64,000 nucleotides of DNA from Ectopseudomonas mendocina (GCF_016008875.1 NZ_JADTQG010000002.1:124001-188000), one strand, 5' to 3'. Positions 9,104 through 18,474 are shown, counted from the stretch's first letter. The notes: a model not told the origin generated them from the letters alone. Translations and numbers: made by a program.

Positions 9104-10533
9104 GGCAGTCCCTGTTGTCCCTGGCCGTGGCCACCGCTCTGCTCAGCGGCTGCAGCCTGATCCCCGACTACGAGCGCCCGGACGCCCCGGTGGCCGCCGA
9201 CTGGCCGCAGGGCGAGGCCTATGGCAGCGCCGCCAGCGAGGGCAGCCGCGCCGCTGCCGACCTGCAATGGCGCGAGTTCTTCCGTGACCCGGCGCTGCAG
9301 CAACTGGTGCAGGTGGCGCTGGAGAACAACCGCGACCTGCGCGTCGCCGCGCTGAACGTCGAAGCCTACCGCGCGCTGTACCGCATCCAGCGCGCCGACC
9401 TGCTGCCCTCGGTATCCGCCGACGGCGCCGGCACCCGCCAGCGCCTGCCGGCAGACCTGAGCCAGACCGGCGAAGCCCGTACCAGCGGCCAGTACAGCGC
9501 CACCCTGGGCGTCAACGCCTGGGAGCTGGACTTCTTCGGTCGTCTGCGCAGCCTCAGCGAGCAGGCCCTGCAACAGTACCTGGCCACCGAACAGGCGCAG
9601 CGCAGCACGCAGATCAGCCTGGTGGCCAGCGTCGCCAACGCCTACCTGCAGTGGCAGGCGGACCTGGCGCTGCTTGAGCTGACTCAGGACACCCTAAAGA
9701 CCTTCGAAGAAAGCTATCAGCTGACCCAGCGCAGCTTCGACGTCGGCGTCGCCGACGCCCTGGCCCTGAGCCAGGCGCGCAGCTCGGTGGACAGCGCCCG
9801 CGTCAGCCTGGCGCAGTACCAGCGCCTGGTCGCCCAGGACCGCAACGCCCTGACCCAGCTGCTCGGCACCGGCCTGCCGGCCGACCTGCCGCAGGGCCTG
9901 GCGCTCAATGCCGACCTGCTGGAACAGGTTCCGGCCGGCCTGCCCGGCGACCTGCTGCAGCGTCGCCCCGACCTGCTGCAGGCCGAATATCAGCTCAAGG
10001 CGGCCAATGCCAATATCGGCGCGGCGCGCGCGGCGTTCTTCCCCAGCATCAGCCTGACCGCCAATGCCGGCACCGCCAGCAGCCAGCTGTCCGGCCTGTT
10101 CGACAGCGGCTCGGGTACCTGGCTGTTCCAGCCGCAGATCAGCCTGCCGATCTTCAACGCCGGCCGCCTGCGCGCCAACCTCGACTACGCCGAGCTGCAG
10201 AGCGATATCCGCGTCGCCGAGTACGAGAAAGCCATCCAGGTGGCCTTCCAGGAAGTCGCCGACCGCCTCGCCGCGCGCACCACCTATCGCCAACAGCTGG
10301 ACGCCCAACGTGCCCTGCTGGAGACCACCGAGACTTACTACGACCTGGCCGAGCGCCGCTACCGCACCGGCGTGGACAGCTACCTGACCCTGCTCGATGC
10401 CCAGCGCCAGCTGTTCAGCGTGCGCCAGCAGTTGATAACCGACCGCCTGGCCCAGCTCAGCAGCGAAGTGGAACTGTACAAGGCGCTGGGTGGTGGCTGG
10501 AGCGATACCGGCAGCAACGCCCCACAAGGTTGA
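9100..10533 (+). CDS. ttgC: Outer-membrane efflux channel lipoprotein (TtgC/OprM family)
   Basis: This encodes 477 residues. A lipoprotein signal ([13 protein letters not shown]) places the acylated Cys near residue 18. Two repeats of the TolC fold are seen, each with a coiled-coil helix pair and motifs such as [20 protein letters not shown] and [19 protein letters not shown]. The protein forms the trimeric exit duct of the pump. The start overlaps the stop of the transporter gene by 4 bp. It is the last gene of the operon and is followed after 41 bp by a strong intrinsic terminator. Confidence 0.95.
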   Translation: MRQSLLSLAVATALLSGCSLIPDYERPDAPVAADWPQGEAYGSAASEGSRAAADLQWREFFRDPALQQLVQVALENNRDLRVAALNVEAYRALYRIQRADLLPSVSADGAGTRQRLPADLSQTGEARTSGQYSATLGVNAWELDFFGRLRSLSEQALQQYLATEQAQRSTQISLVASVANAYLQWQADLALLELTQDTLKTFEESYQLTQRSFDVGVADALALSQARSSVDSARVSLAQYQRLVAQDRNALTQLLGTGLPADLPQGLALNADLLEQVPAGLPGDLLQRRPDLLQAEYQLKAANANIGAARAAFFPSISLTANAGTASSQLSGLFDSGSGTWLFQPQISLPIFNAGRLRANLDYAELQSDIRVAEYEKAIQVAFQEVADRLAARTTYRQQLDAQRALLETTETYYDLAERRYRTGVDSYLTLLDAQRQLFSVRQQLITDRLAQLSSEVELYKALGGGWSDTGSNAPQG

Positions 10534-10574
10534 TCGCGCGTACCCCGCTTCAAGGACGACCTTACCCAACGCGC

Positions 10575-10606
10575 CGCCCCCGCAAGCTTTGCGGGGGCGT
10601 TTTTTT
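10575..10606 (+). terminator. Intrinsic terminator of the efflux operon
   Basis: The stem CGCCCCCGC / GCGGGGGCG with a 7-base loop is followed by seven T residues (10600-10606), 41 bp after the channel gene stop. This is a textbook rho-independent terminator for the plus strand. Confidence 0.92.
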
Positions 10607-10636
10607 GTACGAGTTCTGACGGATTGACTGCGCAGC

Positions 10637-11137
10637 GTGGCCGGATTGAAATCCGGAACCGTGAGGCTTGGCGATAGCTGTATGTCGGCGATCCGCTAGC
10701 GCGCCTGCGGCCCGCTTTCGCGAATAAATTCGCTCCTACAGAAATCTGAATCCGCCTGTTTCAGTGGCAGGCACCCGAGGCCTCCAGATAACGTTAAAGG
10801 CGAGCGGCTGCGCAGTGCCCTCTTTGTAGGAGCGAATTTATTCGCGATCCGCTCGCCCCGATTTCACCCTAAAAGCGCCGTGCACTCAGCACCGTAGCCC
10901 GGATGAAATCCGGGGCCGTGAGGGTTGTCGATATTTGCATATCGGCGATCCGCTAGCGCGCCTGCGGCGCTTTCGCGAATGAATTCGCTCCTACAGAAAC
11001 CTGAAGCCGCCTGTTTCAGTGGCAGGCACCCGATGCCTCCAGAGAACGTTGAAGGCGAGCTGGCGCGCAGTGCCCTCTTTGTAGGAGCGAATTTATTCGC
11101 GATCCGCTCGCCCCGACTTCGCCCTAAAAGCGCCGTG
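10637..11137. repeat. Tandem duplication (about 250 bp) of a compound REP block
   Basis: The 611-bp gap between the efflux operon and the HAD gene holds, beside the terminator, two consecutive copies of one unit (about 10637-10882 and 10886-11137). Each copy carries a CCGGAT..ATCCGG element, GATCCGCTAGCGCGCCTGCG, the arm TTCGCGAAT with CGCTCCTACA, the sentence-like core GCCTGTTTCAGTGGCAGGCA, and the opposite arm TGTAGGAGCGAATTTATTCG, ending in TAAAAGCGCCGTG. The copies differ at scattered positions. No gene is seen. Confidence 0.8.
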
Positions 11138-11144
11138 CCGCCAC

Positions 11145-11744
11145 TCAGCCCAACGCGGCCAGCAGCTGCGCGCAATCCTGCGCATGCAGCTCGGTCAGCT
11201 CCGGCCAGGGATTGTCAGGCAGGTTGACCAGCACACTGCGCGCACCGGCGGCCTGAGCGCATTCCAGGTCGAAGCGGTAGTCGCCGACCATCACCAGTTC
11301 CTGCGGCTTGACTGCCCAGCGCTCGGCCAGGTGCAGCAGCCCGCCCGGATGAGGCTTGGGCGGCGCCTCGTCGCGGCCGAGGATATCGGCCGTGGCGAAG
11401 CAGTCATCCAGGCCGATGGCCTGCAGCGTCAGCAATGCCAGGGAGTGGGCGTTGCGCGTAAGAATGCCGAGCTGGCAACCGCGCTCGCACAGAGCGCGCA
11501 CCAGCTCGATGGCGCCCGGCGCCGGGCGCGAGGCCACGGCCAGTTCGCGCTCGTGCTCCAGCAGCCAGGCATGCTTGGCCGCCGCCTCGTCTGCCGGCAG
11601 CGCCGCCAGGTGGTGGAGGATGTCGTCCTTTTCTGGAATGCCCAGCGCCCGTTTGATCGCTGGAAAGTCATGCACCGCCAGAGTCAGGGTGCCGTCCATA
11701 TCGAACACCCAGTGGCGTGCGTCGCGCAGTGCTCTCACTTCCAA
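11145..11744 (-). CDS. HAD-superfamily phosphatase (phosphoglycolate phosphatase-like)
   Basis: This encodes 199 residues. HAD motif I is DMDGTLT, with the nucleophile Asp at residue 15. Motif II lies around LGILTRN, motif III at the Lys of PPKPHPGGLL, and motif IV at MVGDYRFDLECAQAAG. A helical cap inserted after motif I (about residues 25-85) makes it subclass I, as in phosphoglycolate phosphatase and related small-molecule phosphatases. The start overlaps the end of tesB by 10 bp, so it is the last gene of a four-gene minus-strand operon. The substrate is not predictable. Confidence 0.88.
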   Translation of the reverse strand: MEVRALRDARHWVFDMDGTLTLAVHDFPAIKRALGIPEKDDILHHLAALPADEAAAKHAWLLEHERELAVASRPAPGAIELVRALCERGCQLGILTRNAHSLALLTLQAIGLDDCFATADILGRDEAPPKPHPGGLLHLAERWAVKPQELVMVGDYRFDLECAQAAGARSVLVNLPDNPWPELTELHAQDCAQLLAALG

Positions 11745-12604
11745 TCCTCACGCATGCGGGTCAGGCCTTCCTGGGCAACCGACGCGACCAGTTCGCCCTG
11801 ACGGTTGTAGATGCTGGCGCGGGAGAAGCCGCGGGCATTGCCGGCCCAGGGGCTGTCCATGGCGTACAGCAGCCAGTCGTCCATACGCAGGTTGCGGTGG
11901 AACCACAGCGAATGGTCGAGGCTGGCCACCTGCATGAACTTCTGGAACACAGACACGCCGTGCGGCTGCATCGAGGTGGTCAGCAGGTTGAAGTCGCTGG
12001 CGTAGGCCAGCAGGTACTTGTGCAGTTGCGGGTCGTCCGGCAGATCGCCGGCGGCGCGGAACCACACGTACTTGACCGGCTCGCAAGGCTGCGGGGCGAA
12101 CGGGTTGATCAGGGTGACCGGGCGGATCTCGATGGGCTTGTCACTGATCGCACGCTCGCGCATGCGCTCGGGAATCATCGGTGCGACCATGCGCGCAAGA
12201 TCGGTTTCCGACTTCAGGTCCTCGGGGCCTGGCACATCCGGCATCTCGCTCTGGTGATGGAAACCTTCCTCGTCGTACTGGAACGAGGCACTGCAGAAGA
12301 AGATCGGCTTGCCCTTCTGCACCGCTACCACGCGGCGGGTGCTGAAGCTGCCGCCATCGCGTGTGCGCTCGACCTGATAGACCACCGGCAGGCTGGCATC
12401 GCCAGGGCGCAGGAAGTAGCCGTGCATGGAGTGCACGTGACGCGCCTCCTCGACCGTCTGGCTGGCGGCGGAAATGCATTGGCCAAGCACCTGGCCGCCG
12501 AACAGTTGGCGAAAACCGAGATCCTGGCTGCGGCCACGGAACAGGTTTTCCTCGATCTGCTCCAGGCTCAGCAGCGCGACCAGATCGTCGAGTACCTGGG
12601 TCAT
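11735..12604 (-). CDS. tesB: Acyl-CoA thioesterase II (TesB)
   Basis: This encodes 289 residues, the expected TesB length. It forms a double hot-dog fold with family segments such as NLFRGRSQDLGFRQLFGGQV near the N-terminus, RHVHSMHGYFLRPGDASLPV, FSTRRVVAVQKGKPIFFCSA, and SLDHSLWFHRNLRMDDWLLY with ARGFSRASIYNRQGELVAS toward the C-terminus. The last part contains the catalytic Asp of the DHSLWFH motif. The enzyme hydrolyses medium- and long-chain acyl-CoA to free acid and CoA in the cytosol. Its start overlaps the nitroreductase stop by 4 bp and its end overlaps the HAD gene, indicating co-translation. Confidence 0.95.
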   Translation of the reverse strand: MTQVLDDLVALLSLEQIEENLFRGRSQDLGFRQLFGGQVLGQCISAASQTVEEARHVHSMHGYFLRPGDASLPVVYQVERTRDGGSFSTRRVVAVQKGKPIFFCSASFQYDEEGFHHQSEMPDVPGPEDLKSETDLARMVAPMIPERMRERAISDKPIEIRPVTLINPFAPQPCEPVKYVWFRAAGDLPDDPQLHKYLLAYASDFNLLTTSMQPHGVSVFQKFMQVASLDHSLWFHRNLRMDDWLLYAMDSPWAGNARGFSRASIYNRQGELVASVAQEGLTRMREDWK

Positions 12605-14208
12605 GGAGTCTCTCCTTGTGCAGGGGTTGGTAATCGCGGTTGGGAATAGGCCGGCAGCGACGTCAGGCGTTCATCCCATACGGCGCGGCCAAGGGTGAAA
12701 TGGTAAAGACTTTGCAGCCCGCTGTCGGCATCGCCGAGCAACTCGCGCAAGGCGTCGTCGAAGTAGCAACCGATACCCGTACCGGAAAGCCCTGCCGCTT
12801 CGGCTTCCAGATAGAGCAACTGACCGATCTGGCCACACTCCCAGTAGAGCCTGGGATAGCGCCAGGCGCCATTGGCCAGGGCGCCCTCCACCCGCGCCAG
12901 CATGGCCAAGGCCACACAGCCATCGGCGGCGATGTCCTGCCCGCAACTGAGAAAGCCCGCCAGACCACGGGCGTCACCTTCGAGCAGGCGGTACAGCGGC
13001 AGCTCGTCATCGACCCGCTGCCACAGGTAATCCGCACGCAGTGGCTGCACGCCGTTGCCTGTTCGATCCAGCCAGTACAGCCCAGGCGCCAGACCCTGCA
13101 CACGGTGGACGAACAGCAGCAGGTCGATCTCGTTCGGCTCTCCGTTCACGGCGAAGGGCACCGGCGACTGCTGCGGCATCAGCCGGCGCAGCCAGGCCAG
13201 CAGCAGGTCAGCCTGGATGCCGCTGCGGCCGTCCATGGCCTGCGCACTGCGTCGGCGATGCAGCATTGGCCGCAGTGGCAGGCCGGGGTTGTCGGCCCGT
13301 GCGTTGGCCGCATCCAGACTCCAGACCGCGCGAGGACGTGCCGGCGCGCGGCACAGCCCATGCACCCGCTGCAGCTCCGGCCAGTGCCGATACTCGCGCG
13401 ACAGACGATTGGGCGCCCCGACCCGCTCGAGCTGCGCCAACCCGTTCAGCAGGGTTTCGGGCAGCGCGAACTCCATCGCCTGCGCCGGGCCAATCCACAG
13501 CAGGCAGTCGGCGTGTTCGGCTTCGTGAAAGCCCTCATCGTCCAGCCCCAGCAGGCCGTCCAGACGAGCCTCGGCCACACCGTGCAGCATGCGCACCTGC
13601 CAGCCCTGCACGCTGGCGGCGATGGCCAGCGCCGCCAGGGCATGCCCCAGGTCGTGCTGGCAGTAACGGTAGGCGCGCTCGCCGTACTTCCAGGCCTCGC
13701 GCCAGGCGATGCTGCTCAGCCCCAGGAGAAAACCACCGGGCGGCAGGCTGCTCACCAGCTGCCGGCCAAGCGGCGCGGGCAGTTCGCTGCGTACCTCCAG
13801 CCCGTGCACATCCGCGGCATAGTGGGCCAGCACAGCGACCTCATCCACGGTACCCGGCGGCAACAGCAGATAGGCCTCGGTCGGGTGCAGGTTGCCGGAT
13901 GACGGGTTGACCCGCAGCGCCCAGCGATTGCCGCCGGCTTCCTTCCAGGCGGAAATGGCCAGGCTGTCGTACAGCAGTTGCGAGACGCTGGCGCGATTCA
14001 GCGGCGCAGGCGGTGTCTGCGGCCCGGCAAAGGCCGTGTCGTAGCCCGGCCCCTCTTCCAGCGGGCGGTGGTACAGCTCGATCAGCCGCGCCCCCGCATA
14101 GCGACGAAACGGCGCCGGCTGGGTCGCCCAATCCAGCTGCCCCGGCCCCGGCGCGAAGCGTTCCGGCGCGTGCTTGCTGAGCTGGTGATAGGCGAGCACA
14201 TCCTTCAT
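12601..14208 (-). CDS. Tandem nitroreductase-family protein, SagB-like
   Basis: This encodes 535 residues from the ATG at 14208, which overlaps the stop of the upstream acetyltransferase as ATGA. Two nitroreductase-fold halves are visible. In the first, ALRVNPSSGNLHPTEAYLLL, EAWKYGERAYRYCQHDLGHA and LAIAASVQGWQVRML match the SagB-type dehydrogenase pattern. In the second half, RRSAQAMDGRSGI, EVWECGQIGQL-like WECGQIGQLLYLEAEAAGLS and GIGCYFDDALREL match again. SagB proteins are FMN-dependent oxidases that act on thiazoline and oxazoline peptides, but no cyclodehydratase or precursor peptide gene is nearby. A free-standing FMN oxidoreductase is therefore the safer call. It is the second gene of a four-gene operon. 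Confidence 0.82.
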   Translation of the reverse strand: MKDVLAYHQLSKHAPERFAPGPGQLDWATQPAPFRRYAGARLIELYHRPLEEGPGYDTAFAGPQTPPAPLNRASVSQLLYDSLAISAWKEAGGNRWALRVNPSSGNLHPTEAYLLLPPGTVDEVAVLAHYAADVHGLEVRSELPAPLGRQLVSSLPPGGFLLGLSSIAWREAWKYGERAYRYCQHDLGHALAALAIAASVQGWQVRMLHGVAEARLDGLLGLDDEGFHEAEHADCLLWIGPAQAMEFALPETLLNGLAQLERVGAPNRLSREYRHWPELQRVHGLCRAPARPRAVWSLDAANARADNPGLPLRPMLHRRRSAQAMDGRSGIQADLLLAWLRRLMPQQSPVPFAVNGEPNEIDLLLFVHRVQGLAPGLYWLDRTGNGVQPLRADYLWQRVDDELPLYRLLEGDARGLAGFLSCGQDIAADGCVALAMLARVEGALANGAWRYPRLYWECGQIGQLLYLEAEAAGLSGTGIGCYFDDALRELLGDADSGLQSLYHFTLGRAVWDERLTSLPAYSQPRLPTPAQGETP

Positions 14209-14765
14209 CGTCCGGCCTCCCACTGCTCGCGACGAATGCGGTGGAGCACATGCAGTTGCAGCGGATGACCGTCCGGCAGTCGCGGGTGGAGAAAATCGCC
14301 GGCCGGGTCACGCTGCATGCCGATGCTGCGCATCACCGCCTGCGACGGCAGGTTGGCCGGCACTGTAAAGCTCACCACCTCGTCCAGCCCAAGCTGCTCG
14401 AAGGCCACAGCCAGCGCGGCGCGCGCCGCTTCGCTCGCATAGCCCTGGCGCCAGTGCGCCCGCGCCAGACGCCAGCCGATCTCCACGGCCGGTACGAAAG
14501 GCGCCTCGAAGCCGACCTGCGCCAGGCCGGTGAAACCGATCAGCTCACCACTGTCGCGCCGCTCCAGCGCCCAGAAGGTGAAACCGTGTTGCTCATGATG
14601 CGCACGCAAGCGCGCCAGCAGTTGCGCACTCTGTTCGGCATCCAGTGGCGCGGGGAAATGACGCATCACCTCGGCATCGGCATTCAGCGCGGCCAGCGCC
14701 GGCAGATCAGTGTCGCGCCAGGCGCGCAACAGCAGCCGTTCGGTGGAGGTTTCGATCAGGGGCAT
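14205..14765 (-). CDS. GNAT-family N-acetyltransferase (RimJ-like)
   Basis: This encodes 186 residues. The order ETSTERLLLRAWRDTDLPAL, GEAIGFTGL-like GELIGFTGLAQV, VEIGWRLARAHWRQGYASEA and FTVPANLPSQAVMRSIGMQ is typical of the RimJ/RimL branch of GNAT enzymes. The acetyl-CoA pyrophosphate loop lies in RQGYASEA. It is the first gene of the minus-strand operon that continues with the SagB-like protein, TesB and the HAD phosphatase. The gap to the divergent deacetylase-family gene is 58 bp. The substrate is unknown. Confidence 0.9.
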   Translation of the reverse strand: MPLIETSTERLLLRAWRDTDLPALAALNADAEVMRHFPAPLDAEQSAQLLARLRAHHEQHGFTFWALERRDSGELIGFTGLAQVGFEAPFVPAVEIGWRLARAHWRQGYASEAARAALAVAFEQLGLDEVVSFTVPANLPSQAVMRSIGMQRDPAGDFLHPRLPDGHPLQLHVLHRIRREQWEAGR

Positions 14766-14823
14766 GGCAGTTGTCTCGATTGGCTGCGACCATAAGCCGT
14801 CAATTCGCTTGAGTCGTCATTGT

Positions 14824-15744
14824 ATGCCGCTACCGCTTGTCTACCACGAGGATTACAGCCCGCCCTTCCCGGCCGGGCATCGTTTTCCCATGGAAAAATT
14901 CCGCCTGCTGCGCGATCACTTGGTGGACAGCGGCCTGACCACGGATGCAGAGCTGCAACGCCCGGAGCTGTGCCCGGCGGAGATTCTCGCCCTGGTTCAC
15001 TGCCCGGACTATATCGCCCGCTATATGGGCGGCGAGCTGTCATATGAGGAACAGCGCCGCCTCGGCCTACCCTGGAGCGAAGCGCTGGCGCGGCGCACCG
15101 TGCGCGCCGTGGGCGGCTCGCTGCTGACTGCCGAACTGGCCCTGCAACATGGCCTGGCCTGCCACCTGGCCGGCGGCACGCACCATGCGCACTACGATTT
15201 TCCCTCGGGTTTCTGCATCTTCAACGACCTGGCGGTGATCGCCCGCTACCTGCTGGAAGCCGGCCGCGTGCATCGCGTGCTGATCTTCGACTGCGACGTG
15301 CACCAGGGCGACGGCACCGCGCGGCTGCTGGTCGATGTGCCGGATGCGGTCACCGTGTCGCTGCATTGCGAGCAGAACTTCCCGGCGCGCAAGGCCGAAA
15401 GCGACTGGGACATTCCCCTGCCACGCGGCATGGGCGACGCCGATTACCTGAAGGTGGTGGACGACACGCTGAACTACCTGCTGCCGCTCTACCAGCCGGA
15501 CCTGGTGCTCTACGACGCCGGTGTCGACGTGCACAAGGACGATGCCCTGGGCTACCTGCAACTCACCGATGCCGGCCTGGCCGCCCGCGACGAAACCGTG
15601 CTGCAACACTGCTTGGGCCGCGACATTCCGGTGCTGGGGGTGATCGGCGGCGGTTACTCCAAGGATCATGCCGCCCTCGCCCGCCGCCACGGCATCCTGC
15701 ATCACAGCGCAGCAAAGGTGTGGGCGGGGCGAGGTTTGAGCTAA
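14824..15744 (+). CDS. Histone-deacetylase-superfamily hydrolase (AcuC/class IV-like)
   Basis: This encodes 306 residues from the ATG at 14824 (MPLPLVYHEDYSPPFPAGHR). Catalytic features of the arginase-deacetylase fold are all present: the tandem His in GGTHHAHYDF, the metal-binding Asp and His in IFDCDVHQGDGTARLL, YDAGVDVHKDDALGYL and the C-terminal GGGYSKDH. These are Zn-dependent deacetylases of acetyl-lysine or acetylpolyamines. The gene is divergent from the acetyltransferase operon. A regulatory link between acetylation and deacetylation is possible but is only suggested by proximity. A longer reading frame upstream is rejected because it runs into the divergent gene. Confidence 0.9.
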   Translation: MPLPLVYHEDYSPPFPAGHRFPMEKFRLLRDHLVDSGLTTDAELQRPELCPAEILALVHCPDYIARYMGGELSYEEQRRLGLPWSEALARRTVRAVGGSLLTAELALQHGLACHLAGGTHHAHYDFPSGFCIFNDLAVIARYLLEAGRVHRVLIFDCDVHQGDGTARLLVDVPDAVTVSLHCEQNFPARKAESDWDIPLPRGMGDADYLKVVDDTLNYLLPLYQPDLVLYDAGVDVHKDDALGYLQLTDAGLAARDETVLQHCLGRDIPVLGVIGGGYSKDHAALARRHGILHHSAAKVWAGRGLS

Positions 15745-15753
15745 GCATCTGCG

Positions 15754-15829
15754 ATGGCGGGTTGCACCCGCCCTACGGGCCTGCTCAACGTGTAGGGCGG
15801 GTGAAACCCGCCAATTCACCCGCCCTACG
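15754..15829. repeat. REP palindromes of the 'GGCGGGT..ACCCGCC' type
   Basis: Between two convergent genes lie several inverted units: GGCGGGTTGCACCCGCC followed by CTACG, then GTAGGGCGGGTGAAACCCGCC and a further ACCCGCCCTACG arm. The pairs could fold into bidirectional hairpins and may also end both transcripts. The same family recurs at 18420. Confidence 0.75.
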
Positions 15830-15841
15830 ACAGAGCGCTGA

Positions 15842-16975
15842 TCAACCGGCCTGCACCTTGCCCAACGCCTGCTCCAGCGTCTTCACCGTGCGTTCGATAT
15901 TGCCCAGCTTGTCCAGCCCGAACAGGCCGAGGCGGAAGGTCTGAAAGTCCGCCGGTTCGTCGCATTGCAGCGGCACGCCAGCGGCGATCTGCAGGCCGAC
16001 GGCGGCGAACTTGGCGCCCGTCTTGATCTGCGCATCGTCGGTGTAGCAGACCACGACGCCAGGCGCCTCGAAGCCCTTGGCCGCGACGCTCCTGAAGCCG
16101 CGCGCCGCCAGCAGCGCACGCACCCGGTCACCGAGTTCCTGCTGTTGCTCACGCACCTTGGCAAAACCGAGGGCCTTGGCCTCCAGCATGGCATCGCGGA
16201 AACGCGCCAGGGCGTCGCTGGGCATGGTGGCGTGGTAGGCGTGGCCGCCCTGCTCGTAGGCCTGCATGATCTGCAGCCACTTTTTCAGGTCGCAGGCGAA
16301 GCTGCTGCTCTGAGTCGCCTCGACGCGAGCCTGGGCCGCTTCGCTCATCATCACCAGGGCGCAGCAGGGCGAGGCGCTCCAGCCCTTCTGCGGGGCGCTG
16401 ATCAGCACGTCGATGCCACAGGCCTGCATGTCCACCCAGAGGGTGCCGGAGGCGATGCAGTCGAGCACGAACAGGCCGCCGACCGCGTGCACCGCATCGC
16501 TCACCGCGCGCAGGTAGTCGTCCGGCAGGATCATGCCCGAGGAAGTTTCCACGTGCGGGGCGAACACCACCTGCGGCTTCTGCTCGGCGATGGTGGCCAG
16601 CACCTCGTCCAGCGGCGCCGGGGCGAAGGCGGCCTGAGGGCCGTCGGCGACCGGGCGTGCCTTGAGCACTCGCGCTTCGGAAGGAATCCGGCCCATGTCG
16701 AAGATCTGCGTCCAGCGGTAGCTGAACCAGCCGTTGCGGATCACCAGGCACTTCTGCTCGGTCGCCAGCTGGCGCGCCACCGCTTCCATGCCATAGGTGC
16801 CGCTGCCCGGTACCACCGCCACGGCGTGGGCGTTGTAGACCTGTTTCAGGGTGGCGGAAATATCGCGCATCACGCCCTGGAACGACTGCGACATATGGTT
16901 AAGCGAGCGGTCGGTGTAGACCACCGAATATTCGATCAGGCCATCGGGATCGATGTCGGGGCAGATTTGGGACAT
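15842..16975 (-). CDS. Class V aminotransferase (alanine-glyoxylate/serine-pyruvate type)
   Basis: This encodes 377 residues from the ATG at 16975 (MSQICPDIDPDGLIEYSVVY); a 20-residue upstream extension has no support. The PLP-binding Lys lies in VLISAPQKGWSASPCCALV, preceded by the Asp-containing LFVLDCIASGTLWVDMQACG. Substrate-side motifs VVPGSGTYGMEAVARQLA and VFAPHVETSSGMIL fit the class V fold. The enzyme transfers an amino group between small 2-oxo acids and amino acids in the cytosol. It stands alone and is convergent with the deacetylase gene and divergent from the flavoprotein at 17090. The exact substrate pair is not resolved. Confidence 0.88.
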   Translation of the reverse strand: MSQICPDIDPDGLIEYSVVYTDRSLNHMSQSFQGVMRDISATLKQVYNAHAVAVVPGSGTYGMEAVARQLATEQKCLVIRNGWFSYRWTQIFDMGRIPSEARVLKARPVADGPQAAFAPAPLDEVLATIAEQKPQVVFAPHVETSSGMILPDDYLRAVSDAVHAVGGLFVLDCIASGTLWVDMQACGIDVLISAPQKGWSASPCCALVMMSEAAQARVEATQSSSFACDLKKWLQIMQAYEQGGHAYHATMPSDALARFRDAMLEAKALGFAKVREQQQELGDRVRALLAARGFRSVAAKGFEAPGVVVCYTDDAQIKTGAKFAAVGLQIAAGVPLQCDEPADFQTFRLGLFGLDKLGNIERTVKTLEQALGKVQAG

Positions 16976-17089
16976 GGCAGGCTCCAGCCGAAAAAGGTTC
17001 GAACAGAACCTGCCCCAACCCCGAGCAAATGACAAGGCCGCAAGGCACTCGGGTAGAATGCGCAGCCCTTCTTAAACCGTTCCGCCGCC

Positions 17090-18337
17090 ATGACCACACG
17101 CACGTCACCCAACGCTCATCACGTCGCCATCATCGGCGGCGGCCCGGCCGGGCTGATGGCTGCCGAAGTGCTGGCGCAAGGCGGCGTGCGCGTGGAGTTG
17201 TTCGATGCCATGCCCTCGGTGGGGCGCAAGTTCCTGCTGGCCGGCGTCGGCGGCATGAACATCACCCACTCCGAGCCCAAGGATGCCTTTATCGGCCGCT
17301 ACGGCGAGCGCCAGGCCGAAGTCGCCGCGCTGCTGCGTGAGTTCGATGCCGATGCCCTGCGCGCCTGGATCCATGGCCTGGGCATCGACACCTTCGTCGG
17401 CACCTCCGGTCGCGTATTCCCCAGCGACATGAAGGCCGCGCCGGTGCTGCGCGCCTGGCTGCGCCGCCTGCGCGAGCTGGGCGTGACCATCCATACCCGC
17501 AGCCGCTGGCTGGGCTGGAACCAGGACGGCAGCCTGCGGATTGCCAGCGCGGACGGTGAGCGCGCACTGGCCGCCGACGCATGCGTGCTGGCCCTGGGCG
17601 GCGGCAGCTGGGCGCGCCTGGGTTCCGACGGGGCCTGGGTACCGCTGCTGCAGGCGCGCGGCATCGAGGTGGCAGCGCTGAAACCGAGCAACTGCGGCTT
17701 CGAGGTGGCTGGCTGGAGCGAATATCTGCGCGAGAAATTCGCCGGTGCGCCGCTGAAGAACGTCGCCCTCAGCATGCCCGACCAAGCCGCTCGCGTCGGT
17801 GAGTTCGTGCTGACTGCAGGCGGCATCGAAGGCAGCCTCGTGTACGCCTTTTCCGCAGATATACGCCGCGCCATCGAGGCCGATGGCCAGGCGCTGATCC
17901 ACCTCGACCTGCTGCCACAAATGCCGCTGGCCAAACTGCAGCAGGCACTGGCCAGGCCGCGCGGCAAGCATTCCATGGCCAAGCACCTGCACCGCCAGGC
18001 CGGCCTCGACGGCGTGAAAGCCGCCCTGCTACGCGAGCTAGCCCCGGCCGAGGCCTTCACTGATCCGGCCGCGCTTGCTCCATGGATCAAGGCGCTGCCC
18101 ATCATCCTGCTGCGCACCCGCCCGCTGGACGAGGCGATCAGCAGCGCCGGCGGCGTGCCCTTCGAGGCATTGGACGACGGCCTGATGCTCAAGACCCTGC
18201 CCGGCGTGTTCTGCGCCGGTGAAATGCTCGACTGGGAAGCGCCCACCGGCGGCTATCTGCTCACCGCCTGCTTCGCCAGCGGACGGGTGGCGGCACAGGG
18301 CTTGTTGGAGTGGTTGCAGGTCACCGCACACTCGTAG
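17090..18337 (+). CDS. FAD-dependent oxidoreductase, HI0933/TIGR03862-like flavoprotein
   Basis: This encodes 415 residues. An N-terminal dinucleotide-binding fold (VAIIGGGPAGLMAAEVLAQG) binds FAD, followed by VGRKFLLAGVGGMNITHSEP, a motif of the HI0933-like family. The C-terminal segment MLKTLPGVFCAGEMLDWEAP with TGGYLLTACFASG completes FAD binding. The middle domain contains TAGGIEGSLVYAFSADIRR. Family members are widespread, but their physiological substrate is not established. The stop codon TAG is the beginning of a REP palindrome, so the gene abuts that element directly. Confidence 0.9.
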   Translation: MTTRTSPNAHHVAIIGGGPAGLMAAEVLAQGGVRVELFDAMPSVGRKFLLAGVGGMNITHSEPKDAFIGRYGERQAEVAALLREFDADALRAWIHGLGIDTFVGTSGRVFPSDMKAAPVLRAWLRRLRELGVTIHTRSRWLGWNQDGSLRIASADGERALAADACVLALGGGSWARLGSDGAWVPLLQARGIEVAALKPSNCGFEVAGWSEYLREKFAGAPLKNVALSMPDQAARVGEFVLTAGGIEGSLVYAFSADIRRAIEADGQALIHLDLLPQMPLAKLQQALARPRGKHSMAKHLHRQAGLDGVKAALLRELAPAEAFTDPAALAPWIKALPIILLRTRPLDEAISSAGGVPFEALDDGLMLKTLPGVFCAGEMLDWEAPTGGYLLTACFASGRVAAQGLLEWLQVTAHS

Positions 18338-18474
18338 CCCGGATGCAATCCGGGGCTATCGGCGCAATGTCCCGGATTGCATCCGGGTTACGACTGAAAA
18401 TACCGTGACGCCACACAGCCCGTAGGGCGGGTGGAACCCGCCACTATGACCTGACGGGTTTCACCCGCCCTACG
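18334..18474. repeat. Two different REP palindromes side by side
   Basis: The first (18334-18392) has arms GTAGCCCGGATGCAATCCGG and CCGGATTGCATCCGGGTTAC. It supplies the stop codon of the flavoprotein gene. The second (18420-18474) has arms CGTAGGGCGGGTGGAACCCG and GGGTTTCACCCGCCCTACG. Each can form a long hairpin. The following 90 bp up to the response-regulator gene show nothing else. Confidence 0.8.
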
